Assembly (NCBI RefSeq): GCF_013283195.1
Contig: NZ_JABEKT010000004.1
Location: 124,001 to 188,000 of the forward strand
Reading direction: 5' to 3'
DNA: 64,000 nt
Origin: Ensifer adhaerens
Lineage (GTDB): Bacteria; Pseudomonadota; Alphaproteobacteria; Rhizobiales; Rhizobiaceae
Below, piece by piece: positions 18,041 to 27,301 of the stretch (position 1 is its first letter; every line of letters starts with the position of its first letter). The translations under genes were made by a program, and so were the position numbers. The notes under the pieces were generated by a model that saw only the letters and a list, made by a program, of their open reading frames with translations, did no database searches and had not been told where the DNA came from.

Positions 18041-18901
18041 GACGTGCTTGCCCCGCTTGATCGACCCGACGGCCGGTGTTTCCCAATGTTGGTTGAGTGC
18101 CGCAGTCATGATCTCGGCCGCAGCGAGCGCCGCGATGACAGCTGGCCGCTTGTCTTTCACCGCCGTGCCGCCGATCGGGCAGACGAGCCGGTCGAACAGA
18201 TCCGGCCGGCCAATTTCGCGTGAAAGCCAGCTCTTGAACGTGGAACGCTTGGTCTTCGAGCCGATCATGCCGACATAGGACGCATCGTCTCGCCTGAGCG
18301 CCTCGGCCGCGATCAGGAAATCGAGCGCATGGTCGTGGGTGAGAATGACGAAAGCGCTGCCGCGCGGGGCATCGCGGACAACCGCCTCGGGCATCGCCGT
18401 CAGGCAGGTCTCGATGCCGTGAATGTTGGCCGCCTCAAGTTCGTCCTCGCGGGTGTCGACGAGGATTGTGCGCACCGGCACGAGCGACAGTGCCATCGCC
18501 AAGGCGTCGCCGACATGACCGGCGCCGAAGACGTAGATATGGGGGCGACTGGCGATTTCCAGGTCGCTGCGGTCAATCAGCATGGCGGCTTTCTCCCGAT
18601 CGATGCGCGTGAAGGCGAGCGCGACACGCCCGCCGCAACACTGGCCGATCTCGGGGCCGAGCGGGATCGTCATGGCGTCGGCGCGATCGCCGCGCTTCAG
18701 GGCGCGCCGGCCGTGATCGATCGCCATATATTCGAGCTGGCCGCCGCCGATGGTGCCGAAAAGACCGTCCGGCGCCACCAGCATCCAGGCGTCGGTGTCG
18801 CGCGGCGTAGAGCCGGCAGCTCCGGTTACCTCGACCAGCACGCAGTCCGGTTCGCGGCGCAGGAAGTCCCTGATATCCTCTCGGCTCGCAACCATCGCCA
18901 T
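18032..18901 (-). CDS. xdhC: Xanthine dehydrogenase accessory protein XdhC
   Basis: 289 residues from the ATG that overlaps the xdhB stop (TGATG). The N-terminal XdhC/CoxI domain has GSTPRDTDAWMLV and GTIGGGQLEY. The C-terminal Rossmann-like domain has HIYVFGAGHVGDALA. It binds and sulfurates molybdenum cofactor and inserts it into xanthine dehydrogenase. It is the last gene of uraH-xdhA-xdhB-xdhC. Confidence 0.95.
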   Translation of the reverse strand: MAMVASREDIRDFLRREPDCVLVEVTGAAGSTPRDTDAWMLVAPDGLFGTIGGGQLEYMAIDHGRRALKRGDRADAMTIPLGPEIGQCCGGRVALAFTRIDREKAAMLIDRSDLEIASRPHIYVFGAGHVGDALAMALSLVPVRTILVDTREDELEAANIHGIETCLTAMPEAVVRDAPRGSAFVILTHDHALDFLIAAEALRRDDASYVGMIGSKTKRSTFKSWLSREIGRPDLFDRLVCPIGGTAVKDKRPAVIAALAAAEIMTAALNQHWETPAVGSIKRGKHVGA

Positions 18902-21252
18902 CAACCCTTTGCCACAGTCCCTTGCCTTGCGGCGGCCCGCAGCCGCTCGATCGCCATCAGCACCCGCTCCGGTGTTGCCGGCGCGTCGAGGCGCGGAGCG
19001 ATACGATACTCCGCAACGCTCGCGGCTGCCATCGACAAGGCCTCCAGTACCGAAATGCCCAGCATGAACGGCGGTTCCCCGACGGCCTTCGACCGCCGGA
19101 TCGTCTCCTCGCGGTTGACGGACCATTCGGCGAGACGAACGTTGAACACGCGCGGGCGATCGGAGGCAAGCGGGATCTTGTAGGTCGACGGTGCATGCGT
19201 GCGCAGCCGCCCCTTGGCATCCCACCAGAGTTCTTCGGTCGTCAGCCAGCCCATGCCCTGAACGAAGGCACCCTCCACCTGGCCGAGGTCCAGTGCCGGG
19301 TTCAGCGACCGGCCGACGTCATGCAGGATATCGGTGCGATCGACCTGATATTCGCCGGTCAGCGTGTCGACGCTGACCTCTGAGCAGGACGCGCCATAGG
19401 CATAGTAGAAGAACGGACGGCCGCGACCCTCAGAGCGGTTCCAGTGGATCTTCGGCGTCTTGTAGAACCCGGCGGCAGACAGCTGGATGCGGGCGCCATA
19501 GGCGAGCTTGATGAACTCGCCGAAGGGCAACCGTTCCGCGCCGATGCGCACCGTGTTCGGCTCGAAAGCAACATCGGCTTCCGCAACGTTCCAGCGTTCG
19601 GCAGCAAAGCGCACCAGCCGCGCCTTGATCTGCTGCGCCCCATTGGCGGCGGCCATGCCGTTCAAATCCGCGCCTGAGGATGCGGCCGTCGCCGATGTGT
19701 TCGGCACCTTCGCAGTCGTCGTCGCCGTCACCTTGATCCGCCCGAGATCGACCTGGAACTCGTCGGCAACCACCTGCGCGATCTTGGTGTAAAGCCCCTG
19801 CCCCATCTCGGTGCCACCATGGTTGAGGTGGATCGACCCGTCGGCATAGACGTGCACCAGTGCGCCGGCCTGATTGTACTCGGTCTTGGTGAAGGAGATG
19901 CCGAACTTGACCGGCGTCAGCGCAATGCCGCGCTTGACGATATGATTTTCCCGGTTGAAGGCGATCACGGCTTCTCGACGCGCGGCATAATCGGCCGACG
20001 TTTCCAGTTCCTCGATGATGCGGCCGATGATGTTGTCTTCGACCTTCTGGTGATAGGGCGTGAGATTACGACCTTCGCCACCATAGAAGTTGAGTTTGCG
20101 GATTTCGAGCGGATCCTTGCCGACCGCGTAGGCGACGTCCTCGATCATACGCTCACCGCCGACCATGCCCTGCGGCCCGCCGAAACCGCGAAACGCGGTG
20201 TTGGAAACGGTGTTGGTCTTCAACGGCTTCGAGCGCAGGCGCACATTTGGATAGAAGTAGCAATTGTCGGCGTGAAACAGCGCCCGGTCGGTGACCGGAC
20301 CGGAGAGATCGGCGGAAAAACCGCAGCGCGCCGCAAACACCGCATCGACCGCCTCGATGCGGCCTTCGTCGTCGAAGCCGACCTTGTAGTCGACATGAAA
20401 ATCGTGGCGCTTGCCGGTCGCCGACATGTCGTCGTCCCGGTCGGGCCTGACCTTGACGGCGCAGCGGTACTTCTTTGCGGCGAGTGCCGCTACGGCTGCA
20501 AAGATGTTGGCCTGCGTTTCCTTGCCGCCAAAGCCGCCGCCCATGCGGCGCACATTCACGGTGACGGCGTTCGACGGCACGCCGAGCACGGTTGCCACCA
20601 TGTGCTGGGTTTCGCTCGGATGCTGGGTCGAGGAATAGACGAGCACCTCGTCGTCTTCGCCGGGAATGGCGAAAGAAATCTGGCCTTCGAGGTAGAAGTG
20701 GTCCTGTCCGCCGATGCGCATCTCGCCCTCGACGATGTTTTTCGCCTCGGCAAAACCGGCTTCGATGTCGCCGCGCTCCAGCTTCAGGGGATCGATGACC
20801 AACGGATAGTTGGCGGCGGCCGCCTCCAGCACGTCGGTCACATGCGGCAGGTCGCGGTATTCGACCTTGACCTTCACGGCCGCACGCCGTGCCGCCTCGC
20901 GCGACGTGGCGATGACGGCGAAGATCGGCTGGCCGTGAAACTCGACCTTGCCAGTCGCAAACACCGGATCGTCGTGTTTATGGGCAGGACTGATGTCGTT
21001 CTCACCGGGGATATCGTCGGCCGTCAGGATGCCGATCACGCCTTCACTGGCGCTGACTGCGTCGAAATCGATCGACAGGATATCGGCATGGGCGCGCTGC
21101 GACAGGCCGAGATAACCGTGCAGCGTGCCGGCGGGCTCGGGAATGTCGTCGATGTATTCGGCGGTTCCCGACACATGCTTGTGGCCGGATTCGTGCCGCT
21201 CGTTTTCGTGGACGCCACCGCGGATGCGGTCGATGGGCTGCATCACATTCAT
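18901..21252 (-). CDS. xdhB: Xanthine dehydrogenase, molybdopterin-binding subunit
   Basis: 783 residues from the ATG with AGGAGG 8 bases upstream. An earlier GTG overlaps that ribosome site and is unlikely. Molybdopterin motifs: MGGGFGGKE, FRGFGGPQG and GGTEMGQG. The catalytic Glu lies in VGEPPFML near the C-terminus. With XdhA it oxidises hypoxanthine and xanthine to urate in the cytoplasm. It starts 12 bp after xdhA. Confidence 0.96.
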   Translation of the reverse strand: MNVMQPIDRIRGGVHENERHESGHKHVSGTAEYIDDIPEPAGTLHGYLGLSQRAHADILSIDFDAVSASEGVIGILTADDIPGENDISPAHKHDDPVFATGKVEFHGQPIFAVIATSREAARRAAVKVKVEYRDLPHVTDVLEAAAANYPLVIDPLKLERGDIEAGFAEAKNIVEGEMRIGGQDHFYLEGQISFAIPGEDDEVLVYSSTQHPSETQHMVATVLGVPSNAVTVNVRRMGGGFGGKETQANIFAAVAALAAKKYRCAVKVRPDRDDDMSATGKRHDFHVDYKVGFDDEGRIEAVDAVFAARCGFSADLSGPVTDRALFHADNCYFYPNVRLRSKPLKTNTVSNTAFRGFGGPQGMVGGERMIEDVAYAVGKDPLEIRKLNFYGGEGRNLTPYHQKVEDNIIGRIIEELETSADYAARREAVIAFNRENHIVKRGIALTPVKFGISFTKTEYNQAGALVHVYADGSIHLNHGGTEMGQGLYTKIAQVVADEFQVDLGRIKVTATTTAKVPNTSATAASSGADLNGMAAANGAQQIKARLVRFAAERWNVAEADVAFEPNTVRIGAERLPFGEFIKLAYGARIQLSAAGFYKTPKIHWNRSEGRGRPFFYYAYGASCSEVSVDTLTGEYQVDRTDILHDVGRSLNPALDLGQVEGAFVQGMGWLTTEELWWDAKGRLRTHAPSTYKIPLASDRPRVFNVRLAEWSVNREETIRRSKAVGEPPFMLGISVLEALSMAAASVAEYRIAPRLDAPATPERVLMAIERLRAAARQGTVAKG

Positions 21253-21264
21253 GGGTCTCACCTC

Positions 21265-22746
21265 CTAGACTGCAACGGCGATGGTGCGGTCGAGCCGGAT
21301 GTTTCCGGTCGCCTGCGTTTCCAGATAGAAACGGCGAAGCAGGTTCTTCGCCACCAGCTGGCGGTATTCCGCCGAAGCCCGCCAGTCGGTGAGCGGCGTA
21401 AAGTCCTCATCGAAGGCGGAGATCGCTTGCTCGACTGTCGCCTCGCTCCAGACCTTGCCCTTGAGCGTAGCCTCGACATGGTCAGCCCGCTTCGGCGTTC
21501 CGGCCATGCCGCCAAAGGCGATCACGGCGTCCGTGACATTGCCGGCACCGTCGAACGTCAGACGGAAGGCGCCGCAGACCGCGGTGATATCCTCATCCAG
21601 CCGCTTGGTGATCTTGTAGACGGCAAAGCACGTGTCGGCTTCGAGGAAGGGAATATGGACCGCCTCGACGAATTCGCCGGGCTCGCGATCCTGCTTGCCA
21701 TAGGCGATGAAGAAATCCTGGAGCGCGACCGTGCGACGGCGCGCGCCCTTGCGCAGCGTCACCGAGGCCCCGAGCGCGATCAGTGCCGGCGGCGTGTCGC
21801 CGATCGGCGAACCATTGGCGATGTTACCGCCGATGGTGCCCATATTGCGGACCTGCTGCCCGCCGATCCGGTCCCAGAGTTCGCGCAGTTGCGGGAAATG
21901 CTCGGTGATAACTGGATAGGCTTCGGCATAGCTGACACCTGCGCCCAGCGTCACACCGTTCTCGTCGACGGTGATGCGGCGAAGCTCTTCGAGATGCGTC
22001 AGGTGCACGACCGGCGCGATATCGCGCATGAACTTCGTGACCCAAAGACCGACATCGGTCGAGCCGGCGACGATCGTCGCCTTCGGATTGGCTTCGAGCA
22101 CATCGGCAAAATCGTCGACGGAGGCCGGCAACATGAACAGCTCGGATCCCTCGCCGATCACCACGCGGCGACCATCCTGAAGGCTGGCGAGTTCACCGGC
22201 GATCCGGTCGCGTTCGGCAAACAGCGGATCCTTGCCGAGATCGCCGATCGTCGAGATCGCTTCTGCGGCGCGGATGATCGCGGCGTAGCCGGTGCAGCGA
22301 CAGAGGTTGCCCTGCAGCGCCTTTTCGATTTCCGTGATCGACGGCTTCGGGTTCTCCATCCAGAGGCCATAGAGCGACATGACGAAGCCGGGCGTGCAGA
22401 AACCGCACTGCGAGGCATGCGTCTCAACCATCGCCTGCTGGACGGGATGAAGCGGGCCGCCCGGCGTTGCCAGCGAATCCACCGTCACAACATGACAGCC
22501 GTCGAGCGAGCCGACGAAGCGGATGCAGGCATTGACGGATTCATATTTCAGCTGGCCGCCGAGCAGGCGGCCGACCAGCACCGTGCAGGCGCCGCAGTCT
22601 CCCTCGGCGCAGCCTTCCTTGGTGCCACGCAGGTTGCGGTCGATGCGCAGGAAATCGAGCAATGTCTGGACCGCCGAAACGTCGGAAAGCTCGACGAGGC
22701 GGTGGTTGAGCAGAAAACGGATGGTGTTGCGGATCTGGATGGTCAT
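21265..22746 (-). CDS. xdhA: Xanthine dehydrogenase, Fe-S/FAD subunit
   Basis: 493 residues. The plant-type [2Fe-2S] cluster uses C46, C51, C54 and C74. The second cluster uses C114, C117, C149 and C151 (CGFC, CRC). An FAD domain and a CO-dehydrogenase-type C-terminal domain follow. It carries electrons from the molybdenum centre to NAD+. It follows uraH by 6 bp. Confidence 0.96.
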   Translation of the reverse strand: MTIQIRNTIRFLLNHRLVELSDVSAVQTLLDFLRIDRNLRGTKEGCAEGDCGACTVLVGRLLGGQLKYESVNACIRFVGSLDGCHVVTVDSLATPGGPLHPVQQAMVETHASQCGFCTPGFVMSLYGLWMENPKPSITEIEKALQGNLCRCTGYAAIIRAAEAISTIGDLGKDPLFAERDRIAGELASLQDGRRVVIGEGSELFMLPASVDDFADVLEANPKATIVAGSTDVGLWVTKFMRDIAPVVHLTHLEELRRITVDENGVTLGAGVSYAEAYPVITEHFPQLRELWDRIGGQQVRNMGTIGGNIANGSPIGDTPPALIALGASVTLRKGARRRTVALQDFFIAYGKQDREPGEFVEAVHIPFLEADTCFAVYKITKRLDEDITAVCGAFRLTFDGAGNVTDAVIAFGGMAGTPKRADHVEATLKGKVWSEATVEQAISAFDEDFTPLTDWRASAEYRQLVAKNLLRRFYLETQATGNIRLDRTIAVAV

Positions 22747-22752
22747 AACCGG

Positions 22753-23124
22753 TCAGCTCCCGCGATAGGTGGAGTAGCCGAAGGGCGAGAGCAGCAGCGG
22801 CACGTGATAGTGCGCCGCCTGGTTATCGATGCCGAAGCGGATGGGGATGATATCGAGGAACGGATTGGCGCCGCGCGCCGCTTCGGAGCCGAGATAATCG
22901 CCGGCGTGAAACTGCAACTCGTAGGTGCCCGTCTGCATCAGCGGTCCGCTCAGAAGCGGCTGGTCGCAGCGTCCGTCGTCATTGGTGCGTACCGAGCGCA
23001 GGTGCGTCTGGCGCTCGCCTTCGATGCGATAAAGCTCGATGCGCAGGTCCTTGGCCGGTTTGCCACTGGCCGTATCCAGCACATGGGTCGTCAGACGGCC
23101 GTCGTTTCCACCATGAGATTGCAT
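22753..23124 (-). CDS. uraH: 5-hydroxyisourate hydrolase (transthyretin-like)
   Basis: 123 residues. The N-terminal [14 protein letters not shown] and the C-terminal tetrapeptide YRGS are the HIUase signatures that separate it from true transthyretin. It hydrolyses 5-hydroxyisourate from PuuD to OHCU. It is the first gene of uraH-xdhABC, so the step after urate is expressed with the step before it. The proposed purine motif lies 85 bp upstream. Confidence 0.95.
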   Translation of the reverse strand: MQSHGGNDGRLTTHVLDTASGKPAKDLRIELYRIEGERQTHLRSVRTNDDGRCDQPLLSGPLMQTGTYELQFHAGDYLGSEAARGANPFLDIIPIRFGIDNQAAHYHVPLLLSPFGYSTYRGS

Positions 23125-23208
23125 GCGTATCGCTCCTCCCGAAGTCAGCTTTCCAGTTGGCAGTATCGAGGCGAGCCAGGGGATTGAGAAGCGGGCCGTT
23201 CATTCGAG

Positions 23209-23223
23209 ACTTTCAAAATTTTC
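23209..23223 (-). promoter_or_regulatory. Proposed purine-regulon motif between uraH and the puuE-type gene
   Basis: ACTTTCAAAATTTTC, one of three ACTTTCAAAWWWWTC matches. It sits in the 171-bp divergent promoter region, 85 bp before uraH and 73 bp before the allantoinase gene, so one site could control both operons. Confidence 0.5.
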
Positions 23224-23295
23224 AGGGGGAATGACGTTGGAAAAATCCCGTTAGGAATCAGGCCGCAGAGACAAATGTCTGGAGGACTGCTTCAT

Positions 23296-24711
23296 ATGAG
23301 ATACCCCCGCGATCTTCACGGCCATGGCCCTGATACCACCACCGTCTGGCCCGACGAGGCGCGGATTGCCGTGCAATTCGTGATCAATTACGAGGAAGGC
23401 GGCGAGAATTGCGTGCTGCATGGCGATGCCGCATCGGAGGCCTTCCTGTCGGAAATCGTCGGCGCTCAGGCCTGGCCCGGACAGCGCCACTGGAACATGG
23501 AATCGATCTACGAATATGGCGCCCGCGCCGGTTTCTGGCGGCTCCACCGGATGTTTACCGAAAAGGGCGTGCCGGCGACGGTCTATGGCGTTGCAACAGC
23601 GCTGAAGCGGTCGCCGGCCCAGGTCGCCGCCATGCAGGATGCCGGCTGGGAGATCGCCTCGCACGGCCTCAAATGGATCGAGCACAAGGATTTCAGCCCC
23701 GAGCGCGAGCGGGAGGAGATCGCCGAGGCGATCCGGCTGCATACTGTGGTCACCGGCGAACCGCCGCGCGGCTGGTACACCGGCCGCTGTTCCGACAATA
23801 CGCTCGATCTGGTGACCGAGACCGGCGGCTTCGACTACGTCTCCGACAGCTATGCCGACGACCTGCCCTACTGGCACGAACATGCAGGTCGCCATCAGCT
23901 CGTCATTCCCTACACGCTCGACACCAACGACATGCGCTTTGCGACACCGCAGGGGTTCAACAGCGGCGACCAGTTCTTCAGCTATCTCAAGGACAGCTTC
24001 GACGTGCTCTATGCGGAAGGTGCCGCGGGCGCGTCGAAGATGCTCAGCATCGGCCTGCACTGCCGCCTCGTCGGCCGGCCGGGTCGCGCCGCAGCACTTG
24101 CCCGTTTCATCGATTATGTGAGGGGACACGAGAAAGTCTGGCTCGCCCGGCGCATCGATATCGCCCGCCACTGGGCGAAAACCTACCCGTTCAAGGCCTG
24201 GGACGATCGTCCGTCGCGGCTTTCGGAGGCTGAATTTGTCGCTCGCTTCGGCGGCGTCTTCGAACATTCCGAGTGGATCGCCGAACGCGCCTTTGCCGGT
24301 GAACTGTCGGCTGCCAACGACACGGCGATCGGGCTTGCAGCGGCGCTGACCGCAGTGTTCCGCGAGGCGACGGCAGACGAGCGTCTTGCCGTGCTCAACG
24401 CCCACCCGGATCTCGCCGGCAAACTGGCGCAGGCAAAGCGGCTGACCGAAAGCTCGACCAGCGAGCAGGCGTCCGCCGGCCTCGATGCCTTGACCGATAC
24501 CGAACGCGCGCGGTTCACCGAACTCAACAGCGCCTATGTCGCAAAGTTCGGCTTTCCGTTCATCATTGCCGTCAGGGGCCGCAGCAAGGATGACATCCTC
24601 GCCGCCTTCGAAACCCGCATCGGCAACGATCGCGACAGCGAGCTGGAGACGGCCTGCCGTCAGGTGGAAAGGATCGCGCTTCTGCGCCTCAAAGACATGC
24701 TGCCGAGCTGA
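23296..24711 (+). CDS. puuE: Fused allantoinase (PuuE) / OHCU decarboxylase (UraD)
   Basis: 471 residues from an ATG with GGAGGA 9 bases upstream, giving the typical MRYPRDLHGHG start. Residues about 1-300 are a polysaccharide-deacetylase-like allantoinase (VQFVINYEEGGE, ASHGLKWIEH, PPRGWYTGR). Residues about 315-471 are OHCU decarboxylase with HPDLAGKLA and FGFPFIIAVRG. The protein therefore makes S-allantoin from OHCU and opens it to allantoate. It is first in an operon with allantoicase and allA. Confidence 0.94.
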   Translation: MRYPRDLHGHGPDTTTVWPDEARIAVQFVINYEEGGENCVLHGDAASEAFLSEIVGAQAWPGQRHWNMESIYEYGARAGFWRLHRMFTEKGVPATVYGVATALKRSPAQVAAMQDAGWEIASHGLKWIEHKDFSPEREREEIAEAIRLHTVVTGEPPRGWYTGRCSDNTLDLVTETGGFDYVSDSYADDLPYWHEHAGRHQLVIPYTLDTNDMRFATPQGFNSGDQFFSYLKDSFDVLYAEGAAGASKMLSIGLHCRLVGRPGRAAALARFIDYVRGHEKVWLARRIDIARHWAKTYPFKAWDDRPSRLSEAEFVARFGGVFEHSEWIAERAFAGELSAANDTAIGLAAALTAVFREATADERLAVLNAHPDLAGKLAQAKRLTESSTSEQASAGLDALTDTERARFTELNSAYVAKFGFPFIIAVRGRSKDDILAAFETRIGNDRDSELETACRQVERIALLRLKDMLPS

Positions 24712-24719
24712 GCAAAGCC

Positions 24720-25742
24720 ATGGCGATCGAAGCCGTCGACCTGCCTGACTTCGCGCGAAAGGCGATCAATCTCGCCTCCGCCGGCCTTGGCGCCAGGCCG
24801 GTCTTTGCGACGGACGAGTTCTTCGCCCCGCTTGAGCGGCTGCTGCAGGATTGTCCCGCAGTCTTCCATCCCGGTGTCTACGACGACCACGGCAAATGGA
24901 TGGACGGGTGGGAAACCCGGCGCCGGCGCGGCCCTGGCCATGACCACGCAATCGTCGCCCTTGCCGCAAGCGGCCAGATCGCCGGCTTCGACGTGGACAC
25001 AGCCCACTTCACCGGCAACTACCCCAGTGCCTGCGCCATTGATGCCTGTCTGGCGCCAGGAGGACCTGATGAAACGACAGTGTGGACCGAGCTTTTGTGC
25101 ACGAGCCCGCTTGGCCCAAGCGCCCACCATTTCTTCCCGGCGCGGGTCGAAGGGGTTTGGAGTCACGTCAGGCTGCGCATCTATCCTGACGGCGGCATTG
25201 CCCGGTTACGGGTCTATGGCACGCCCGAACTCGACCTAAGTAGGTTCGGCGACGAGGCCGTCGACCTCGCATCCTCGCTGCTCGGCGGCCGGATTGTCGC
25301 CTTTTCGAACGGCCATTACGGCCATCAACGGCTGCTAGCGCCCGGCCCGGCGATCAACATGGGCGACGGCTGGGAGACGCGGCGGCGGCGCGAACCGGGC
25401 AACGACTGGATCATCGTACACCTTGCCGCACGGACGTCGATCGAACGCGTTATCGTCGACACCGCACATTTCAAGGGTAACTACCCGGATGCCTGCTCGG
25501 TGCAGGCGGCCGACCTCAGCGAGGCGGAGTGTGCCGTCGACGCTGCAGTGACAGCATCGTCGCTCTACTGGAGGGACGTGCTGCCGCGCCAGCAGCTGAG
25601 CCCCGACAGCATCCATGACTATGGCGCAGGCATGATCGAAGACATCGGTCTCGCCACTCATGTCCGTCTCAACATCTACCCCGATGGCGGCGTCAGCCGG
25701 CTGCGAGTCTTCGGGCGCATTGCAGGTGCCGGCACCCCTTAA
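24720..25742 (+). CDS. alc: Allantoicase
   Basis: 340 residues built from two homologous halves: DGWETRRRRGPGHD with DTAHFTGNYP in the first, and DGWETRRRREPGND with DTAHFKGNYP in the second. This is the known two-jelly-roll structure of allantoicase. It cleaves allantoate to ureidoglycolate and urea. It starts 8 bp after the allantoinase/decarboxylase gene. Confidence 0.96.
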   Translation: MAIEAVDLPDFARKAINLASAGLGARPVFATDEFFAPLERLLQDCPAVFHPGVYDDHGKWMDGWETRRRRGPGHDHAIVALAASGQIAGFDVDTAHFTGNYPSACAIDACLAPGGPDETTVWTELLCTSPLGPSAHHFFPARVEGVWSHVRLRIYPDGGIARLRVYGTPELDLSRFGDEAVDLASSLLGGRIVAFSNGHYGHQRLLAPGPAINMGDGWETRRRREPGNDWIIVHLAARTSIERVIVDTAHFKGNYPDACSVQAADLSEAECAVDAAVTASSLYWRDVLPRQQLSPDSIHDYGAGMIEDIGLATHVRLNIYPDGGVSRLRVFGRIAGAGTP

Positions 25743-25771
25743 ACGACCAACATCAGACGGAGGAGCGTCAC

Positions 25772-26257
25772 ATGAAGGAGATCGTCATACAGCCGTTGAC
25801 CCGGGAGGCTTTTGCGCCTTTCGGCGACGTGATCGAAACGGAGAATGCCAACAACTTCCCCATCAACGGGGGCAATGCAACCCGCTACCACGACCTCGCC
25901 AAGATCGATACAACAGGCGAAAAGGCCCGGCCCATGATCAGCCTGGTGCGCGGCGTACCCTATCCGCTGCCGCTGAAACTCACCATGGTCGAGCGCCATC
26001 CGCTCGGCAGCCAGGCCTTCATCCCCTTGAGCGACAATCCGTTTCTGATCGTCGTCTCCCGGGAAACCGACGAAGGCCCGAGTGAACCGATCGCCTTCAA
26101 GACCACCCCGGGCCAGGGCGTCAACATCGCTCGCAATGTTTGGCACGGCATCCTGACGCCGCTTGATGACGTCTCGGATTTCGCGGTGGTCGATCGCGGC
26201 GGCGAAGGCGTCAATCTGGAGGAACACTTCTTCAAGGAGCCGTTCCTGATCGTGTGA
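25772..26257 (+). CDS. allA: Ureidoglycolate lyase
   Basis: 161 residues. The family motif VERHPLGSQAFIPL is in the middle and NVWHGILTPL toward the C-terminus. It releases urea and glyoxylate from ureidoglycolate; the glyoxylate is the substrate of Gcl encoded at 9776-11560. GGAGG lies about 10 bases upstream. Last gene of the operon, converging on an AraC-type gene. Confidence 0.95.
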   Translation: MKEIVIQPLTREAFAPFGDVIETENANNFPINGGNATRYHDLAKIDTTGEKARPMISLVRGVPYPLPLKLTMVERHPLGSQAFIPLSDNPFLIVVSRETDEGPSEPIAFKTTPGQGVNIARNVWHGILTPLDDVSDFAVVDRGGEGVNLEEHFFKEPFLIV

Positions 26258-26341
26258 GTGAATGCATGACCCGGTCGTCCGGTCGGGTTATCGGTGCGCC
26301 AGGGCCTCGCTGGCCGCCGAAATCGGGCGAAGACTGCGGCC

Positions 26342-27205
26342 TCAATAGCCGCCATCCCGCCGGAATTTTGTCGGCGTGTATCCAGTCACGCGGCGGAAAT
26401 CGCGCGAGAAATGATAGGGATCCGGATAGCCGCAGACGGCGGCCACCGCCGAGACCTTGGCATCGGGTCCAACCAGCAGGCGCTTTGCCTGGTTGATCCG
26501 CTCGTGGCGCAGCCAGTCCATCGGCGTCGTTCCAACCATGTCGCGAAAGCGGCGAAAGAGTTGCGACGGGCTCAGCCGCGCAAGCGACGCAAGATCGTCG
26601 ATCGTCCAGGGCCTGGCGAGATCGTCGCGCATCACTGACAGAACCTGAAGCAAACGGTCTTCACCGGACCTGTCCTCGGCCGGTTCGGCTCCGATCAGCC
26701 GTGGCGCGATCATGTCCGCCATCAGCCCCGCGATGGCGGCGCTCGACAAGGCGTCCGTCGCCGGCGAGCGCTCGGCAAGAAATCCGCTCACACTTTCGAA
26801 CGCCGCCTGCGCGCTCCGCATGTCTCTCGGCACGAACAATGGCGACTGCTGCACGCCAAGAAACTGATAGAGCGCATCAAGCCCGTGTCCCTCGATCCCC
26901 ATCCAGAGATAACGCCAGCTTTCGCTGTCGGCAGCGCAGCTATGCGCATAGGCCTGAGCCGTATCGAGCCAGGCAACACTGCCGGTTTCGGCCAGGAACC
27001 GTTGACCGCGCACCTCGATCAACCCGCATCCGCCGATCGTGTAGACGAAGACATGCTGGTGGAACCGTTTGCGGATCGGCGCCTCGTCATGGCGTGCCGT
27101 CCGGCTTCCGGCCACCAGCGCCAGATAGGGAAACGCATCGGCGAATTTTGCCGGTGTGTGGAAATAGATCTCTTCGCTTTCGGGCAGCATGCCATTTTCT
27201 GGCAT
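26342..27205 (-). CDS. AraC-family transcriptional regulator
   Basis: About 287 residues. The start is uncertain, with no good ribosome site; a GTG at 27250 or an ATG at 27190 are alternatives. It has an N-terminal cupin-like sensor (FHQHVFVYTIGGCGLIEV) and a C-terminal double HTH (IDDLASLARLSPSQLFRRFRDMVG, VSAVAAVCGYPDPYHFSRDFRRVTG). It is divergent from the P450 gene and probably controls it. Confidence 0.88.
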   Translation of the reverse strand: MPENGMLPESEEIYFHTPAKFADAFPYLALVAGSRTARHDEAPIRKRFHQHVFVYTIGGCGLIEVRGQRFLAETGSVAWLDTAQAYAHSCAADSESWRYLWMGIEGHGLDALYQFLGVQQSPLFVPRDMRSAQAAFESVSGFLAERSPATDALSSAAIAGLMADMIAPRLIGAEPAEDRSGEDRLLQVLSVMRDDLARPWTIDDLASLARLSPSQLFRRFRDMVGTTPMDWLRHERINQAKRLLVGPDAKVSAVAAVCGYPDPYHFSRDFRRVTGYTPTKFRRDGGY

Positions 27206-27301
27206 TCGATGCGAGTTTTGTCCATCATCTTGCGACAGGGCACCATTCACAGAGCTACGGCAGTGACGTTATCATGCAGCTTTATGCACGGAGAATTGCC
27301 T

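Noticed and set aside
19819-23187. A very long open frame (about 1,100 codons) on the plus strand opposite xdhB, xdhA and uraH
   Set aside because: It is antisense to three clearly conserved enzymes, shows no domain, and long antisense frames are expected in GC-rich DNA.
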